This document shows positions 12,723 to 24,590 of a DNA stretch of 64,000 bases, in pieces; the first letter of the stretch is position 1; each line of letters begins with the position of its first letter. This DNA is from Antedon mediterranea (lineage: Eukaryota; Echinodermata; Crinoidea; Comatulida; Antedonidae), in contig NC_092670.1 of NCBI RefSeq assembly GCF_964355755.1, forward strand, positions 25,345,795-25,409,794, given 5' to 3'. Both the position numbers and the translations under genes were made by a program. The notes under the pieces are model-generated. The model was not told where the DNA came from, did not search any database, and saw nothing but the letters and a program-made list of their open reading frames with translations.

Positions 12723-15700
12723 ATGGCTTTTTCGCGAAGTAAGAGTTACGTTCATACCCCCAGTCTCAGTCCCTTTATGGGGCTGACGATGAATGAAATG
12801 TTGGAAGAGAGAGTGAAGAAAAATCCAGACAGAGAAATGCTTGTTTTTGTTGCCGATAATGAACGAGTTACTTTTGCTGAATTTAAGAAATTGGTGAGAT
12901 ATTGTTTGAATGTTTATTATTATGTAATATCTACTACTGATATTAGGCCTGATACTTCATTTTATTTCAAGCGTTTTACATCATTGAATCTGAACTAATT
13001 ATCTTTTTCAGGTGATAGACAGCAGCCGGGTTCTTACTCAAACTTAGTCTTCGTCGTGGTGATCGTATAGCTGTTATAGGCGCTAACCACATAGAATGGC
13101 CACTTATTACAAGTGCAGCGAGAGCAATAGGCGTCGGTGTGGTAGGATACTCATCCTTAGTTATATATTACATTATTTAGTCGTTGTATATCGACTGATA
13201 TATCGGGAAAAAATAGTGTAGGCCTAACTTTAAAATGTTAAAGAGTAAAGCATGGTCCCCACTACCGACGTAACCTACGCAGCGTAAGCAAATGCCCTTC
13301 CAATAATTTTTCCCTCGCTTGCGTGAAATCGTTGCGCTACGCTGTGTCGCTAGTGGGAACCGTGACGCTTTAGCCTTTAAAATAAAGTCAGCAACTCCGT
13401 TTTTATTTTTCTTCAGGCTAATCTGCTAATTGGTCATACTCCTCATAGTTTTCAGAAAATAATATTACAAGTAAGTCATCTATTTTCTTGTTCAACTTTC
13501 CTGTCGTTATTAGATGCCTTGTATTGACAACATTGATTAACCAGAAAAATATGGAATATTTTTCAACGTCCTCAACCAGCTTTTTTCCGACAAAATATTT
13601 TAATTGTAGGGCTTACTCTTGTGTTTTGTACGAATTCACATTAAAATTAAAAATACATGTATTGTAATGTATGATAATTCTTATAGAAAATTATTAATAC
13701 CTTAATAATATGCAAATTTACAACGAGACCTCTTTGTTAATTATATATTAACATATTGGCATTTAGATTTGGTTTTTAGTACAATCAAAATTGTTTTAAA
13801 AAGGCAGTATAATTTTAATTTATGTGTGGTTTATAATAAATATACAGTAATTTCATATTTGTTAGGATAATATCTTTTTAAAAAAACTAGAAAAACTAAT
13901 AATATTTCCTCAGATCATGCCAATATTAAAGAATCCACAACTAGAGTTCCGTAATAATGCCTTATCGCGATCGTGAGCTTCTAACAATTCACCCTACAGT
14001 ATTAGGCTATAACAACTTTTATCAATTTACATATTGCCAGGTGTCGTGCAAAGCGTTGTTCATAACTCGTAGCCCTGACACACTTTACCAAATGGCTTGT
14101 GAAATGATTCCAGAGTTAAGTGAAAGTATTCCAGGTGACTTAAATTCAAAACAGTGAGTATATTATTATTAAGTTATTAAGTTCACATGGATAATATCAC
14201 TGATATTATGGACAAAATAACTAGTTATTTTGTCCATGCTAATACCTAACATTATAAGCTTTTCATTTGTGTTTTAGGTTCCCCGACTTGAAGAAGGTCA
14301 TTGCCGCTGGTTCCAATTGCAAAAGGTACAATAAGTAGGCCTACTATCAATAAAACGATAATGCATATTAAAGTTTATTTAGTTGTTTGCAACGTTAACT
14401 TTTTTCTTCATTTTTTTCAGTGGAACGTTGAATCTCGATGATATATCTGTTTCTGGATGTGAGGAAGAAGTAGCAAAAGCGGCTAAGAAAGTCACAATTG
14501 ATGACGTCAGCCATTTTAGTATGACATCGGTAAGAAATAATAATATGATTAAACTTCTATCATCAATTAAAGCTAAAAAATGCATTAAAATAATAAAAAA
14601 TGGCTGATTTTTTACTGATTCAATAGATAAATCTGCGACATTCACGTTTAAAAAAAGATTTAATCAGGGAAGAGTAAACTTCATTCATTAATTGTGATAT
14701 TCCTATCATTCTTACTGTGATCCCAAATGAAACTATACTAATGTATTTGTATTTATTTTTTCGAGATTTTAAAATAATTGAACTATTGTATTACCACAGG
14801 GCACAACTGGATCACCGAAATTAGTGCCGTTTACCCATTTCAAAACACTCAACGACAACATATTTGTACCGGATCAATTTGACGAGGAACAAGTAAGTCA
14901 TAGGTCTATTACCCTTCAGTGTTGTTCGATGCTAATATAATTAGGAGCGCTGGAATTTGTGAGATGACGAACATTACCGAGAAAACGTATAAATGTGTGA
15001 AGATAATTTTCGAGCCAGAGTGGTTGACGAAATAAAATAATTGAATTGAAGCTAGAAAATTAAAATACGAAGATGGTATGATGACGTCACGCGATAACAA
15101 GATACTGATGAAGATTATCTGACGGTGGTGATGGGGAGAAGGAGGAGGATGGCGTTGATGATGTTGATAACGTCTAGTAATAGTAACGATTCCTTTTCTA
15201 AACTAAGGTCAATATATTTGCATGCGTCGGTAACATGGCCCATGTTGGAGCAACGCAACTGGGTCAAGTAGCGCCACTTCTGTTCGGTACAACTTCAGTG
15301 TTTCCTTCACCAACCTACACATTTGAAAAGTTTGTTCAGGCCGTCGAAGCAGAAAGGTGAAGTAAATATGCGTTTAATTACTCTCTTAAATTGGTCGACT
15401 GAATATTCAATCGATACGGTTGATTTTTCAACTTTTGGCCGACTGTGAGTAGGGACAAATCGGATTGATTGAAATAACGATTGAAGATTTTCAATCGATT
15501 CAAAGATTGAAAAATTTCAAACTAAGAAGATTGGAAAAATTATTTTTTCAACCAAAATCGATTGACTTTTTTGTTTAAATACGATGCTTAAAAAAGATAC
15601 GTTTCTTATATATATTCCATTTTGATTTTATTGAAAACATAACAACAGTATATTACAATAGTCAAGACACTGCTGTAGTCTTTGTCTTTCAGTAGTATAA

Positions 15701-18700
15701 TTATAAATTCAAAAACTATCTTATATGCCTTGGTGATATACCCTAATTCTTGGGAGGGCATCTACAAAGTCCACAAATATCATTCAGGAAAATATAGTGC
15801 AGCCTAAATAAAAGCCCAACCATGGCTTCTACAATGTGTCTGAATGAAAGTACATGTTGAGTTATGATGACCGTCCAATTGACAATAAATATGGCTGTGC
15901 AAATTTTTGTCCTGCATACTCTTTTCTAACATCTGTTGCATCCTGTAAGAATAACAAAAAGCATAACAAACTGTTATTTATCATAAAATATTTGATAAAT
16001 GTACGCATCTTTAGTAGTAGTACTGTACTATCTTTATCATTGATAATTTTTTATTTTCAATATGGTCTTAAAAAGCAACGGTGAATAGTTTTGCTATTCA
16101 ATATTATCAGAAAAGAGTATCATATAAAACTCTTTTCTCTAATTTAAGTAAATTTTGACATTCGTAATTTTTAAAATGAAAATAAAAACTGTACTATTAA
16201 TTAATATGCTTACATGGATATGTTGAATGAACAAATTCACAGCTTCTGATTTGGTTCATGCTCTGTATAAGATTGAGACATATAGTATGCTTCATATAAA
16301 TCAACATAACAAGACCATTAGGCCTAGTGCACAAAATAAATTATAAAACATTAATAACAGTAACACAAATAGTAAAAATAATAGGCTAGTTCAGATTCAG
16401 TCAAGCCACCAATAATTAGGCAATCTTTTTCTAGCATCAGGTCGGTATGTCGAGTAGTTTCTTCTAGGTTGGAAATATTTTTTAATCCAGTCCCTGTTTT
16501 AAAGCTTAAAAAACACGAATTTATACACAATTGACATGTATAAATACAGTGATTTAAATACAGATATACAACATATTATTATTACTTACTATCAAAAAAT
16601 AAATATAAATCGTTCAAGATGATGTCCATGTTGTTATTGTGAATGATTGCAGCCCGAAACATCATTGACATTGTGTAGTCAAGCATTTTTCCTGTGCAAT
16701 AGATAGAAATAATATGTTTCTACTAAATGTTATAGTTTAGTACTGTACAGTATACACAGTATAGCCTATCGTCATTATTTATTAATATTATAATTATTAA
16801 TTATATCATAATTTATTCGTAGGACGCCTAGGCTAGGCCCTACTAGAGGCTCTAGCTATAGGCCTAGGCCCCTAGGGCCTAGTCTAGGAAATAGTATTAA
16901 AGTAGGGCCTAGGCTTAGTAACTAGGCCTAGCCTAGCCTATTTATTAGACCTAGCTCTTCTCCAGCTAGACCTACTAGTTAGGCCTAGCCTACTAGGCTA
17001 GTACTAGCCTATGCTAGCTAGTAGTAGTAGGGTAGGCCTAGCTAGAGAACGTCATCAAGAATTACAAAGTAACGTTTTTTTAGTATTCATTAAAATTGTT
17101 TATACAATGGAAATGCCTATTCAACTAGGCTAGGCCTAGCCTAGATAGAATAATATTCAAGGCATAACACATTTGATTTAGTAAATTTAACCTAGGCTAC
17201 TCACTAACTAGGTCTATAGCCTAACTCGGTAACCGGCAAAAATAAACTCGAGCCGTACCGTACACCACACTCGCTGCTGTCACGTCAACTAGCCTACTAA
17301 CTAGATCTGTGCATGCTGTGGCCAGAAAATGTGCGCGGTGGTGGTGGTGTGAATGTAGGCCTCAATGTAGCGTATGCCTTAGATTCAATTTAAAATAAAT
17401 GATTACCAACCTTCTAAAATAGATATTGATTCAATTGGTATATGTTACGAATACGGTAGCTCGTAAATTGTCGGCAAAGAATCTAAAATGCGATCGAAGA
17501 GCATGAAGACACTGACTCTGAAGATCAGGCGGGCGGGAAGCGAGGAGAGGGCCGGAAGACAAACTTTTGTTGTCCGCGCGCTTTCACGTCACAATATATT
17601 AGGCGCTGATTGGATGTTGTAATCAAACTTTCTATCAGTTGAAACTTTATTTTCAACTGGAGCGTATTTCACGTTCATGAATACCATATTCAGTCTAAAA
17701 AGTTTGGTTTTAATCATCAAACGTAAATACGATCGAAATTTCCAATCGATGAATTTAAGAGAGTAACAATGATTTAAAAACGTGCAATGATTATCAATGT
17801 TTAAGGCTTGCGTCGATATTAAACATGCGTCTTTTTGCACGGTTTTCAATGTTATTATTTAGGCCTAATTGATCTTCTTTATTAGATGCAACTCATTCTT
17901 GCTGATGATAGATGGTGTAGTCAATCTTGCCTATAATCCTATTTGTGACAAGTACGACCTGTTTTCATTGCAATCAGGTAATAAACAGTATAACTTCTAT
18001 TCATATAAGTATAGTTAGGGAAATATTTAACATTATCTATCTTAGAAAATCGAGGGGGAAAATAAATATTTGGTGGTGTTTTTTTGTTGTTAAAGGTATG
18101 ACCGGTGGTTTGCACATTCCGCCAGATGTTATTTTTGAGTTGCACAAAAAGTATGGATTTCGTTTGTTGGTGCGTATCAAATTATAATAATAATAATCTA
18201 ATTATATATACTAGATGGCACGCTCGCTTCGCTCGCGTACCATCTAGGTCGTGCCCACAGATGGTTCTCGAATACACAGTATTTCCAGCGAGAAAAAAAT
18301 GGAGATTTCAAATGTACGTACCGCAGGACTATAATACATTGTCGTTTACAGAAACGAATAAATATACACAATGATTTATGTAGTCAACCAAAATTAGCAC
18401 CCTGGGAATTACTTCCGAGAGAGAAACAAAATGAGTCAAATTTTTTTATTTGGACTCATTTAAACAAACCCAATTTGTGTTTTGTATGTAACATTAAGGG
18501 TTGAGGGATGGGGGAAGAAGATAGGTACAAAGAGGAAACATTTTAAAATATATTCTTATCCACTCAGTAACGAAATATTGTTTTTAATGTTTTATAGGCC
18601 TATAAATAATATACCACTAAATACAGTAAAACATTTACGATTTAATACGGTACTTTGTTAAAACTCTCACTGTCATAGTCGATTGAAATAGTAAAGTACA

Positions 18701-21700
18701 TGTAACGATACACCACTACGACGTTTATATATTTTTAAATTATTAATTAATACAAACGTTGAGAAGCAACTGTCAGTAATAACGTTTATTTATTTGTATA
18801 TTATATGTTTATAATCTAACAGTAGGGCCTACCCACACTCACAGTAATAAAGTTTATTTGTATATATTTTTATATTACATCTAACAGTACCAACACTCAC
18901 AGTAAGAAATTTGCAATTCAAATTGCGATCAAAAGTGGTTAATACCTTAACAGTATTGTACAGCATTGCAATACTATTTATGTTTATTCTCCAAGGGGGC
19001 CCATAAATCTAAATCTATACCTCTATGGTTAAACCAAATAATTTGGAATGTTTATTTGTATATTATATGTTTATAATCTAACAGTAGGGCCTACCCACAC
19101 TCACAGTAATAAAGTTTATTTGTATATATTTTTATATTACATCTAACAGTACCAACACTCACAGTAAGAAATTTGCGATTCAAATTGCGATCAAAAGTGG
19201 TTTTAACCATTAAAATACCTTAACAGTATTGTACAGCCAGGGAACTCCCTGGTACAGCATTGCAATACTATTTATGTTTATTCTCCAAGGGTGCCCATAA
19301 ATCTAAATCTATACCTGTATGGTTAAACCAAATAATTTGGAATGTTCCATTCATCACAAATCAATACATTTGTAAAAACGTATATTAAATGTATCAAAAT
19401 AGTATTTTTTAAAGAAAATCGGCCTGTCTTCAACATTATGATGCTGTACTCGAACTGTTCAACCGGTTTTCAGCTATTAAAAACAATTATCGTAGGAGGA
19501 GATAGGAAAATGCGAAGCCTCCTCGCATTTTTGTGGCGGGTATTTTTCAAGATGGACATCCATTAGACAGTGTATACCACGATCGGAAAACACCCCTATT
19601 TGGGGCAAATCGTTGAACCTAAATTCGTTTTAATCGTCAATAACTAATTATCTAACTTAATTTAATTAGTAAACAGGGTTACATCAGGTGGTTAAAATCA
19701 GTACCGAAAGTACGAACCAACTTTATATACCATCGAGTAAAAATTCTAGAAGTAAGGCGCGATTTACCGAATTTTGCCCTTACGTAAATTTATATATAGA
19801 TACCTTTACATCGCGCAGCTAAACTCCGGTGTGGGTAAACTCCGATGTTGGTAAACTCCGATGTTTTGCTAGGTGATTTATACACGGCGTGAGGAGCAGC
19901 AACGGAGATGAACTTGTCCATTTGACGTTATTTGTTTTTGACGAATGAAAGTTGTTATATTTTCTTGCCAGAATTCTTATGGATCAACAGAAACCACCAG
20001 CGTCAGCTCCATGACAGTCGATGACTTGGTTTGGCACACAACAGGCCGCACGTTACCCAATATTGAAGTAAGGCCAACTTATCTTTGTCACAACTTGTGT
20101 CATATCATTATGTTTTTAATTGTACACTAACATTGTTTAAAATCCAACATTTTCAGCTTCAAATAGTTGATAAAGAAGGATGTCCCGTAGAAGTCGGTGA
20201 AGAGGGAGAGATATGGGTACGAAGTCCAGTTGCGTTCAGAGGTTACTATGGTGATATTGAGAAAACAAAACAGACGATCACTGAAAACGGATGGATTAAA
20301 ATGGGGTACTATCACAACTTTACTATTATTTATTATGATTTTCAGCTCTTTGGGCCCTTAGGCGGGACCAGTAGACTGTTTTTACAGAATAATATAATCT
20401 ACTTATCATAGGCATTTGGAAATATATGAAAGTAAAATGTTCTGTATTGTAAATTATCAAAACCCACTTAGGTTAATTATGTGAAGCACACCTTAGAATG
20501 AATGTGCAGTAGGCATATATCAAATAATTAAAAAGAATTGTGCATGTAAATTATTATTAATTTCAGAGATATTGGTAAGCTAAGTGCAGATGGCTACCTG
20601 ACAATACTTGGTAGAATTAAGGTACATATACATATACAGTATTATGTACTGTATTATCGTTTCAATAGTTCCTTATGTTACCAGTAAGAAGTTGCAAAGT
20701 AATCACGTCGTCGTGGTCCACACGGTAAATACAGACACTCGGCAATTACACACATTTTACACGCGCGACAACCACGGGCTATGGTAGTACATGATATGTA
20801 GTCAGTACTGTATTTCTCACAGGCTAACAGTAATATTTTCATTGTCAGGACATAATTATCAGAAGCGGTTTCAATATCCATCCATCAGAAGTGGAGAGTT
20901 TAGTAATAACTCATCCAGCCGTAAACATTGCCCAGGTAAATGCTTGGTTCCCATTATTAACCAATCACAAGCGATGAATTATTCGAACTGTCATTGTCAT
21001 TGGTCAACACGTTTGCGTTGCGCTTACGTCCTTGCGTTACGTCCTAGTGGGAACCAAGCTATATAAGTGATGATAACGTTATTCATGTTTCTGCACATAC
21101 AGTATACCAATATGTTGTTCTCCAGAGCGCGGAAAGATTCTTTGGAAAACAAACCCAATGTTTACAATTATTATCATAAAAAAATACTCTATGCTGAAAT
21201 ACATTGTAAAATGTTTTTTTTCTAACACAGGTTATACCAATTCCAGATTACAGGATCGGTGAAGATGTATGTGCATGTGTTACGTACGTATGTTTGAATT
21301 TCTACCAAAACTGGAATTTGTTTATATAATTAAACGAATATAATTATTTGACATTATTGTCAACAGTTTCGTATGATTATGAATTCTTTTAAAAAAGAAA
21401 AACATTTACTTTATTATTTCAGATTAAATGAAGGTTGCAATGTCACCGAAGAAGAACTGAAAACTTTCTTCGAAGGAAAGGTAGGTCCTATTAACCTCAA
21501 GTAATATTAAATAAACACAAGAAATCAAGATTCATTGAAATTCAAATATTTTTATTTTGTTATTTTTTAAATTTATTTTATCATTTATTGTATACAAAAT
21601 TTAACTTTTGATAAACCAATTATCAAGTAGGCCTACTCGCTTGTAACGTTTTCGCTATTTCAATAGCCTTAATCACGCAAATGACTCTGTGATGACCTTC

Positions 21701-22371
21701 TGTCATTCGTCATGGCTCAGTCGCCATCACTCGCCCGATGTTTAGCTTTCTGCCCCCCTCCCCCACCCCTCTCGATGCTCAAGTGAGTACAGTACTTGAT
21801 AATTGGTTTATCGAAAGTTAAATTTTGTATACACAATTTTAACTTATTAAATTTGACAATAATTATCAATTTTTTTTTTTTTTTCAGATGTCGGATTTAA
21901 TCCAGCCGTCTTACTTTCTAATCTTTGGATCTTTCCCAGTTGGCGCTTCAGGAAAGGTGATGTATGGCCTACACATGTGTTTCCTCAAGGCTTAGCTAAT
22001 ACAACAAAAGTACATTAAACTTAAAGATATATCTGGAAAATCGATAATAGATCAATCACTATATATTATTATTTACCATGCCACTATTGTGTGAAACAAT
22101 AAACTTGATAAAGATATTTAAAACGTATTTCCCGTAATTAATAAAAGATCTGTTGTAGAGTGTTAATTTGATTCGCTCTCTTTTTGTCAATGAATGTAGT
22201 AGGACTAAAATTAGACCATAGCGTCAGCTTTGATCATAGAACATTACTAATGTAATTTAAAATCACAAAATCATGTTTTTTTTACAGGTGCATCGTAAGA
22301 AGCCACCCGATTCCCAGTGCTGTATCTCCACATACTATCTATTTCCGAAGTATAAAAGGAATATTTGGTAA
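12723..22371 (+). CDS. Acyl-CoA synthetase, ACSF2-like, copy 2 (18 exons)
   Basis: The gene model is 18 exons and 558 aa: 12723-12893, 13019-13141, 13417-13470, 14041-14153, 14278-14325, 14421-14529, 14800-14892, 15208-15356, 17886-17977, 18096-18169, 19972-20067, 20157-20305, 20567-20621, 20849-20935, 21231-21283, 21423-21480, 21888-21956 and 22288-22371. Phases join throughout. Visible features are SYVHTPSLSP at the N terminus (SYVH as in ACSF2), the ATP-binding loop TSGTTGSPK, SYGSTETT, WIKMGDIG, DIIIRSGFNIHPSEVE and the A10 motif GASGKVHRKK. The enzyme would adenylate a fatty acid and thioesterify it to CoA. Oddities: the exon-2 acceptor is ambiguous (see findings), the P-loop lacks the usual Gly after Lys, and the last 23 residues are unrelated to copy 1 because homology stops right after GTAAGAAG in the last exon. 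Introns 2, 8, 10 and 14 hold transposons. Confidence 0.87.
13245..13371. repeat. MITE family 2 copy in synthetase intron 2
   Basis: The left end AAAGCATGGTCCCCACTACC and right end CGCTAGTGGGAACCGTGACG are inverted repeats. The interior contains CGTAACCTACGCAGCG and its near-complement TGCGCTACGCTGTG, so much of the element can form a hairpin. Confidence 0.65.
15862..16691 (-). CDS. Unrecognised minus-strand gene, four 3' exons, nested in intron
   Basis: I read four exon-like segments on the minus strand: 16590-16691, 16410-16493, 16214-16245 and 15862-15942, ending in TAA. Each junction has AG/GT borders (GATA|GTAAGT, AAAACAG|GG, TTG|GTGGCT, AATCAG|AA, CCAT|GTAAGC, TTACAG|GA), and all three junctions join in phase. 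The tail is about 99 residues. It starts KMLDYTMSMMFRAAIIHNNN, passes through RTGLKNISNLEETTRHTDL and EAVNLFIQHIHDATDVRKEY, and ends AQPYLLSIGRSS. It looks alpha-helical and soluble, and I do not recognise the family. Upstream exons are not resolved. A possible first exon at about 17455-17512 (starting MLFDRILDSLPTIYELPYS) does not join in phase directly. The acceptor of the 32-nt exon is the weakest part. Confidence 0.5.
16815..17165. repeat. AGGCCTAG-rich low-complexity tract
   Basis: About 350 bp are dominated by overlapping palindromic words TAGGCCTAG, CCTAGG and GCTAGC. A similar but shorter tract lies at 46880-47110 in the first MGRN1 intron. The composition is unlike the flanks. Confidence 0.7.
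17500..17610 (-). promoter_or_regulatory. Promoter-like segment for the intronic minus-strand gene
   Basis: On the minus strand this GC-richer stretch contains, in order, CCAATCAG (CCAAT box), TGACGTGA (CRE/ATF-like), GCGCGCGGAC, CTTCCGG (ETS-like) and CCCGCCCGCC (Sp1-like), with no TATA box. That combination is typical of broad TATA-less promoters. It lies upstream of the four exon-like segments ending at 15862. Function is inferred from motif content only. Confidence 0.45.
18211..19800 (-). mobile_element. Non-autonomous Helitron, copy 1
   Basis: Read on the minus strand the element starts TCTATATATAAATTTACG and ends with a hairpin (GCGAGCGAAGCGAGCG core, ATGG and CCAT outer arms) directly followed by CTAG. 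It sits between A and T. These are the canonical Helitron hallmarks: 5' TC, 3' CTRR, a subterminal hairpin and AT-site insertion without duplication. No Rep/helicase reading frame is present. Internally about 250 bp (18790-18945 and 19048-19200) are repeated in tandem. It occupies intron 10 of the synthetase gene. An inverted copy lies at 37225-38674. Confidence 0.85.
19815..19872. repeat. Short tandem repeat GTAAACTCCGATGTT
   Basis: Three imperfect units of about 16-17 bp lie between the Helitron end and exon 11 of the synthetase. Confidence 0.6.
20941..21062. repeat. MITE family 2 copy in synthetase intron 14
   Basis: It is bounded by TGCTTGGTTCCCAT and CTAGTGGGAACCAAGC in inverted orientation. 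It lies in the same intron as the copy at 314-433 of the paralogue, but 5 bp rather than about 43 bp from the donor. Confidence 0.6.
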
Positions 22372-24335
22372 TACAGCATCTCATTCATATCACATGTGGT
22401 GCCTGTATCATGTAAGGTTAAGGGTTCGGTTACTACTCTAGTAAGCGCTGTACTGTTGGCTGCCGTGGGTCCGGCCGTAGACGTATAGGTTAAGCGTAAT
22501 ATTTAAGTAGTGCAGTCAGCCACGGTCAAAATATTAACAGAAAGAAGACAAACTTGCATTTATTTATGATTCTTTCAATTTTTTATTTCAGAATCTCTAG
22601 TCCATAGAAAGTAAAATTACATATAAATTAATAAAAAATAAATAAGACTACTATCTACTACTCATCTCAGGATGGCATTCCACGTGTAGGCCGAGAGCAT
22701 CTTTGACTTATATAAGACATTGCCTATAATCGTTGAGACTAAAACATTTTCACTTGAATTGAGTCTACACATCAAGCCATATATCGATTTTCTTAAAAAT
22801 TTATAGAGAAGGAATTCTACATTCTGTAAACATGGGGCTGGCACTACAATGTCGAGGACATTGCAACAGCATTCTTAAACCATTATTGTAGCATAAGTGC
22901 TAGAGAGATCGCATTCAAGAACGAATGGTAGCCAGAGAACTGTTTTGAAACACTTTTGTACGGTTTGTTAAGTAATCCCATATTTAACATAAGTAATTAG
23001 TTAATTAACATATTTAAATAGGCCTATTCATTCTATTTTGGTAGCCTACTATCCGTATATTTAGTTATTTATTGTATAAATTCTTCATTTTTATTCACAA
23101 ACATACGGTCCATTCTTCATTAGGTTATATGCATTATCATGCATATAACCTCTTGATTCTGTCAGGATCTTTATTTATTTATTTATTTATTCTTTCCTTA
23201 GCACTATTTTGTCCGTCAATTATCTTGATAAGTTTCAGTTTCATCTAGCTAAGTCAATTTTTCAGAGTATATTCCTTATGGCCAGGAATCGATGTGGTTA
23301 TGTTTTCATGGTGCGCAATCATAAATTACGCTGTCTACGCGCGATTTAACGAAATCACGTTTGTAATCATATCTTCACCACATATATTTTTTTTTCGCCA
23401 CTTCTATACGATAAGGAACTAATTGAATGTTGATGATTATGTTTTAATAATTGATATTCATTCAAATGATTTTCAAAATAAAGCTTGTTATAATGTAAGC
23501 CTCCAATTTATAATTTAATTACATTCAGAATACTCATATGTCGTCATTTTAATACCATTAATCTTTCCTAAGTGACATTGGGCCTACAACGGATGTGTAT
23601 TTGCTTTTCGTAACGTAATTAACCAATGGCAACCGTTCACATTTATGCTGGTGTACCGAGCCCAAGTATACTCCAGAGAACTATAGACTATAAACGCTAG
23701 TCAACTAGCCTGAGAAGACTATAAAGAAGTGATTCCAACATCTTCTATAGAAGACAATAACTACCATGTCCAGTAGTCATTAAGTTAATTAATTAATTGA
23801 TATGTCGTGGGTTTAATTTTAAATGTATATATGCTGGCTAATCATCAGGAATAGTCCTGAACAGGGAGATGAGCGCCCCTGCCCACCGATGAGTTTCGGG
23901 ATCCCTTTGATTCGGAGAGAGAGAGTACACGTCAGGGTCCCTACCTAGGGTTACAGGTCTCAGGTTTTTAGTTTTTTTAATCAATTAGTGTTCCATGACC
24001 TTCTCATCAAAATTAATGTCTCTCATTGTTGTGCTATGTCAACAAAATGTCAATGACGGCGAAATGTCCCCAATAATGGGGATAGCTATGCAAACAAGTA
24101 ACAAGTAACAAGTAGTAAAAAAATACATATATAAAATACTATTGTATTTTCACTTGAATTGAGTCTACACATCAAGCCATATATTGATTTTCTTTAAAAT
24201 TCATAGAGAATGAATTCTACATTCTGTAACATGAGACTGGCACTACAATGTCGAGGCCTTTGCAACAACATTCTTAATCCATTGTTGTAGCATACCTGCT
24301 GGGGAGATCGCATTCAAGAATGAATGGTAGAGAAG
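22372..24335. other. 3' flank of synthetase copy 2 with internal duplicated block
   Basis: There are no convincing genes here. About 195 bp at 22750-22945 are repeated with few changes at 24150-24345 (shared ACTTGAATTGAGTCTACACA and CATCAAGCCATATAT). A TTTA microsatellite lies near 23170-23195. The first block is part of the likely 3' UTR or flank. Confidence 0.55.
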
Positions 24336-24344
24336 TGTTTTCGA

Positions 24345-24590
24345 ACACATTAGGCATAGAACATTAATTCTAAACCGCCCGGTAATATACTGCTGAAATT
24401 TAATTAATTCATTTGAAACGATAAAGATGAGGAAATAAGAACGAGACTCGAACCCGGAACCTTCTGCTTGATATGCAGATGTCCTAACTATTAGACCACT
24501 GGGGCTTTCATGGTATAGTTCAAACCCAATTGGATAGCGACTCTTTAACATTCTCGGCGTGGTACGGTGGAACAGCACTAGTCCCTCATA
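24345..24590 (-). repeat. tRNA-derived SINE, copy A
   Basis: The minus strand carries CCAGTGGTCTAATAGTTAGGA (A-box region), an anticodon-like arm TCTGCATATCAAGCAGA and the B box GGTTCGAGTCT, followed by a tail ending in ACCGGGCGGTTTAGAATTAA. These are RNA polymerase III promoter elements of tRNA-derived SINEs. Related copies lie at 27440-27600, 27668-27800 and, split, 27905-27957 plus 32411-32530. Confidence 0.75.

Larger units (their letters stand above)
15377..17768. mobile_element. Possible TIR-bounded insertion in synthetase intron 8
   Basis: TTACTCTCTTAAATT at the left end and its exact complement AATTTAAGAGAGTAA at the right end are 15-nt inverted repeats, followed inward by looser shared TCGA/ATCGAT words. 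The left interior (15405-15560) has many GATTGAA/TTCAATC copies, resembling subterminal transposase-binding repeats. No target-site duplication is evident and no transposase was recognised. The bounded segment contains the minus-strand exon series at 15862-16691. The boundary could also be coincidental decay of an older element. Confidence 0.4.

Noticed and set aside
13914-13955. Extra synthetase exon after CCTCAG (PILKNPQLEF)
   Set aside because: Exon 3 (13470) joins exon 4 (14041) directly in phase and matches the family without it.
17220-17320. Open minus-strand frame as an additional exon of the nested gene
   Set aside because: No acceptor/donor pair gives a phase compatible with the exon at 16590-16691.
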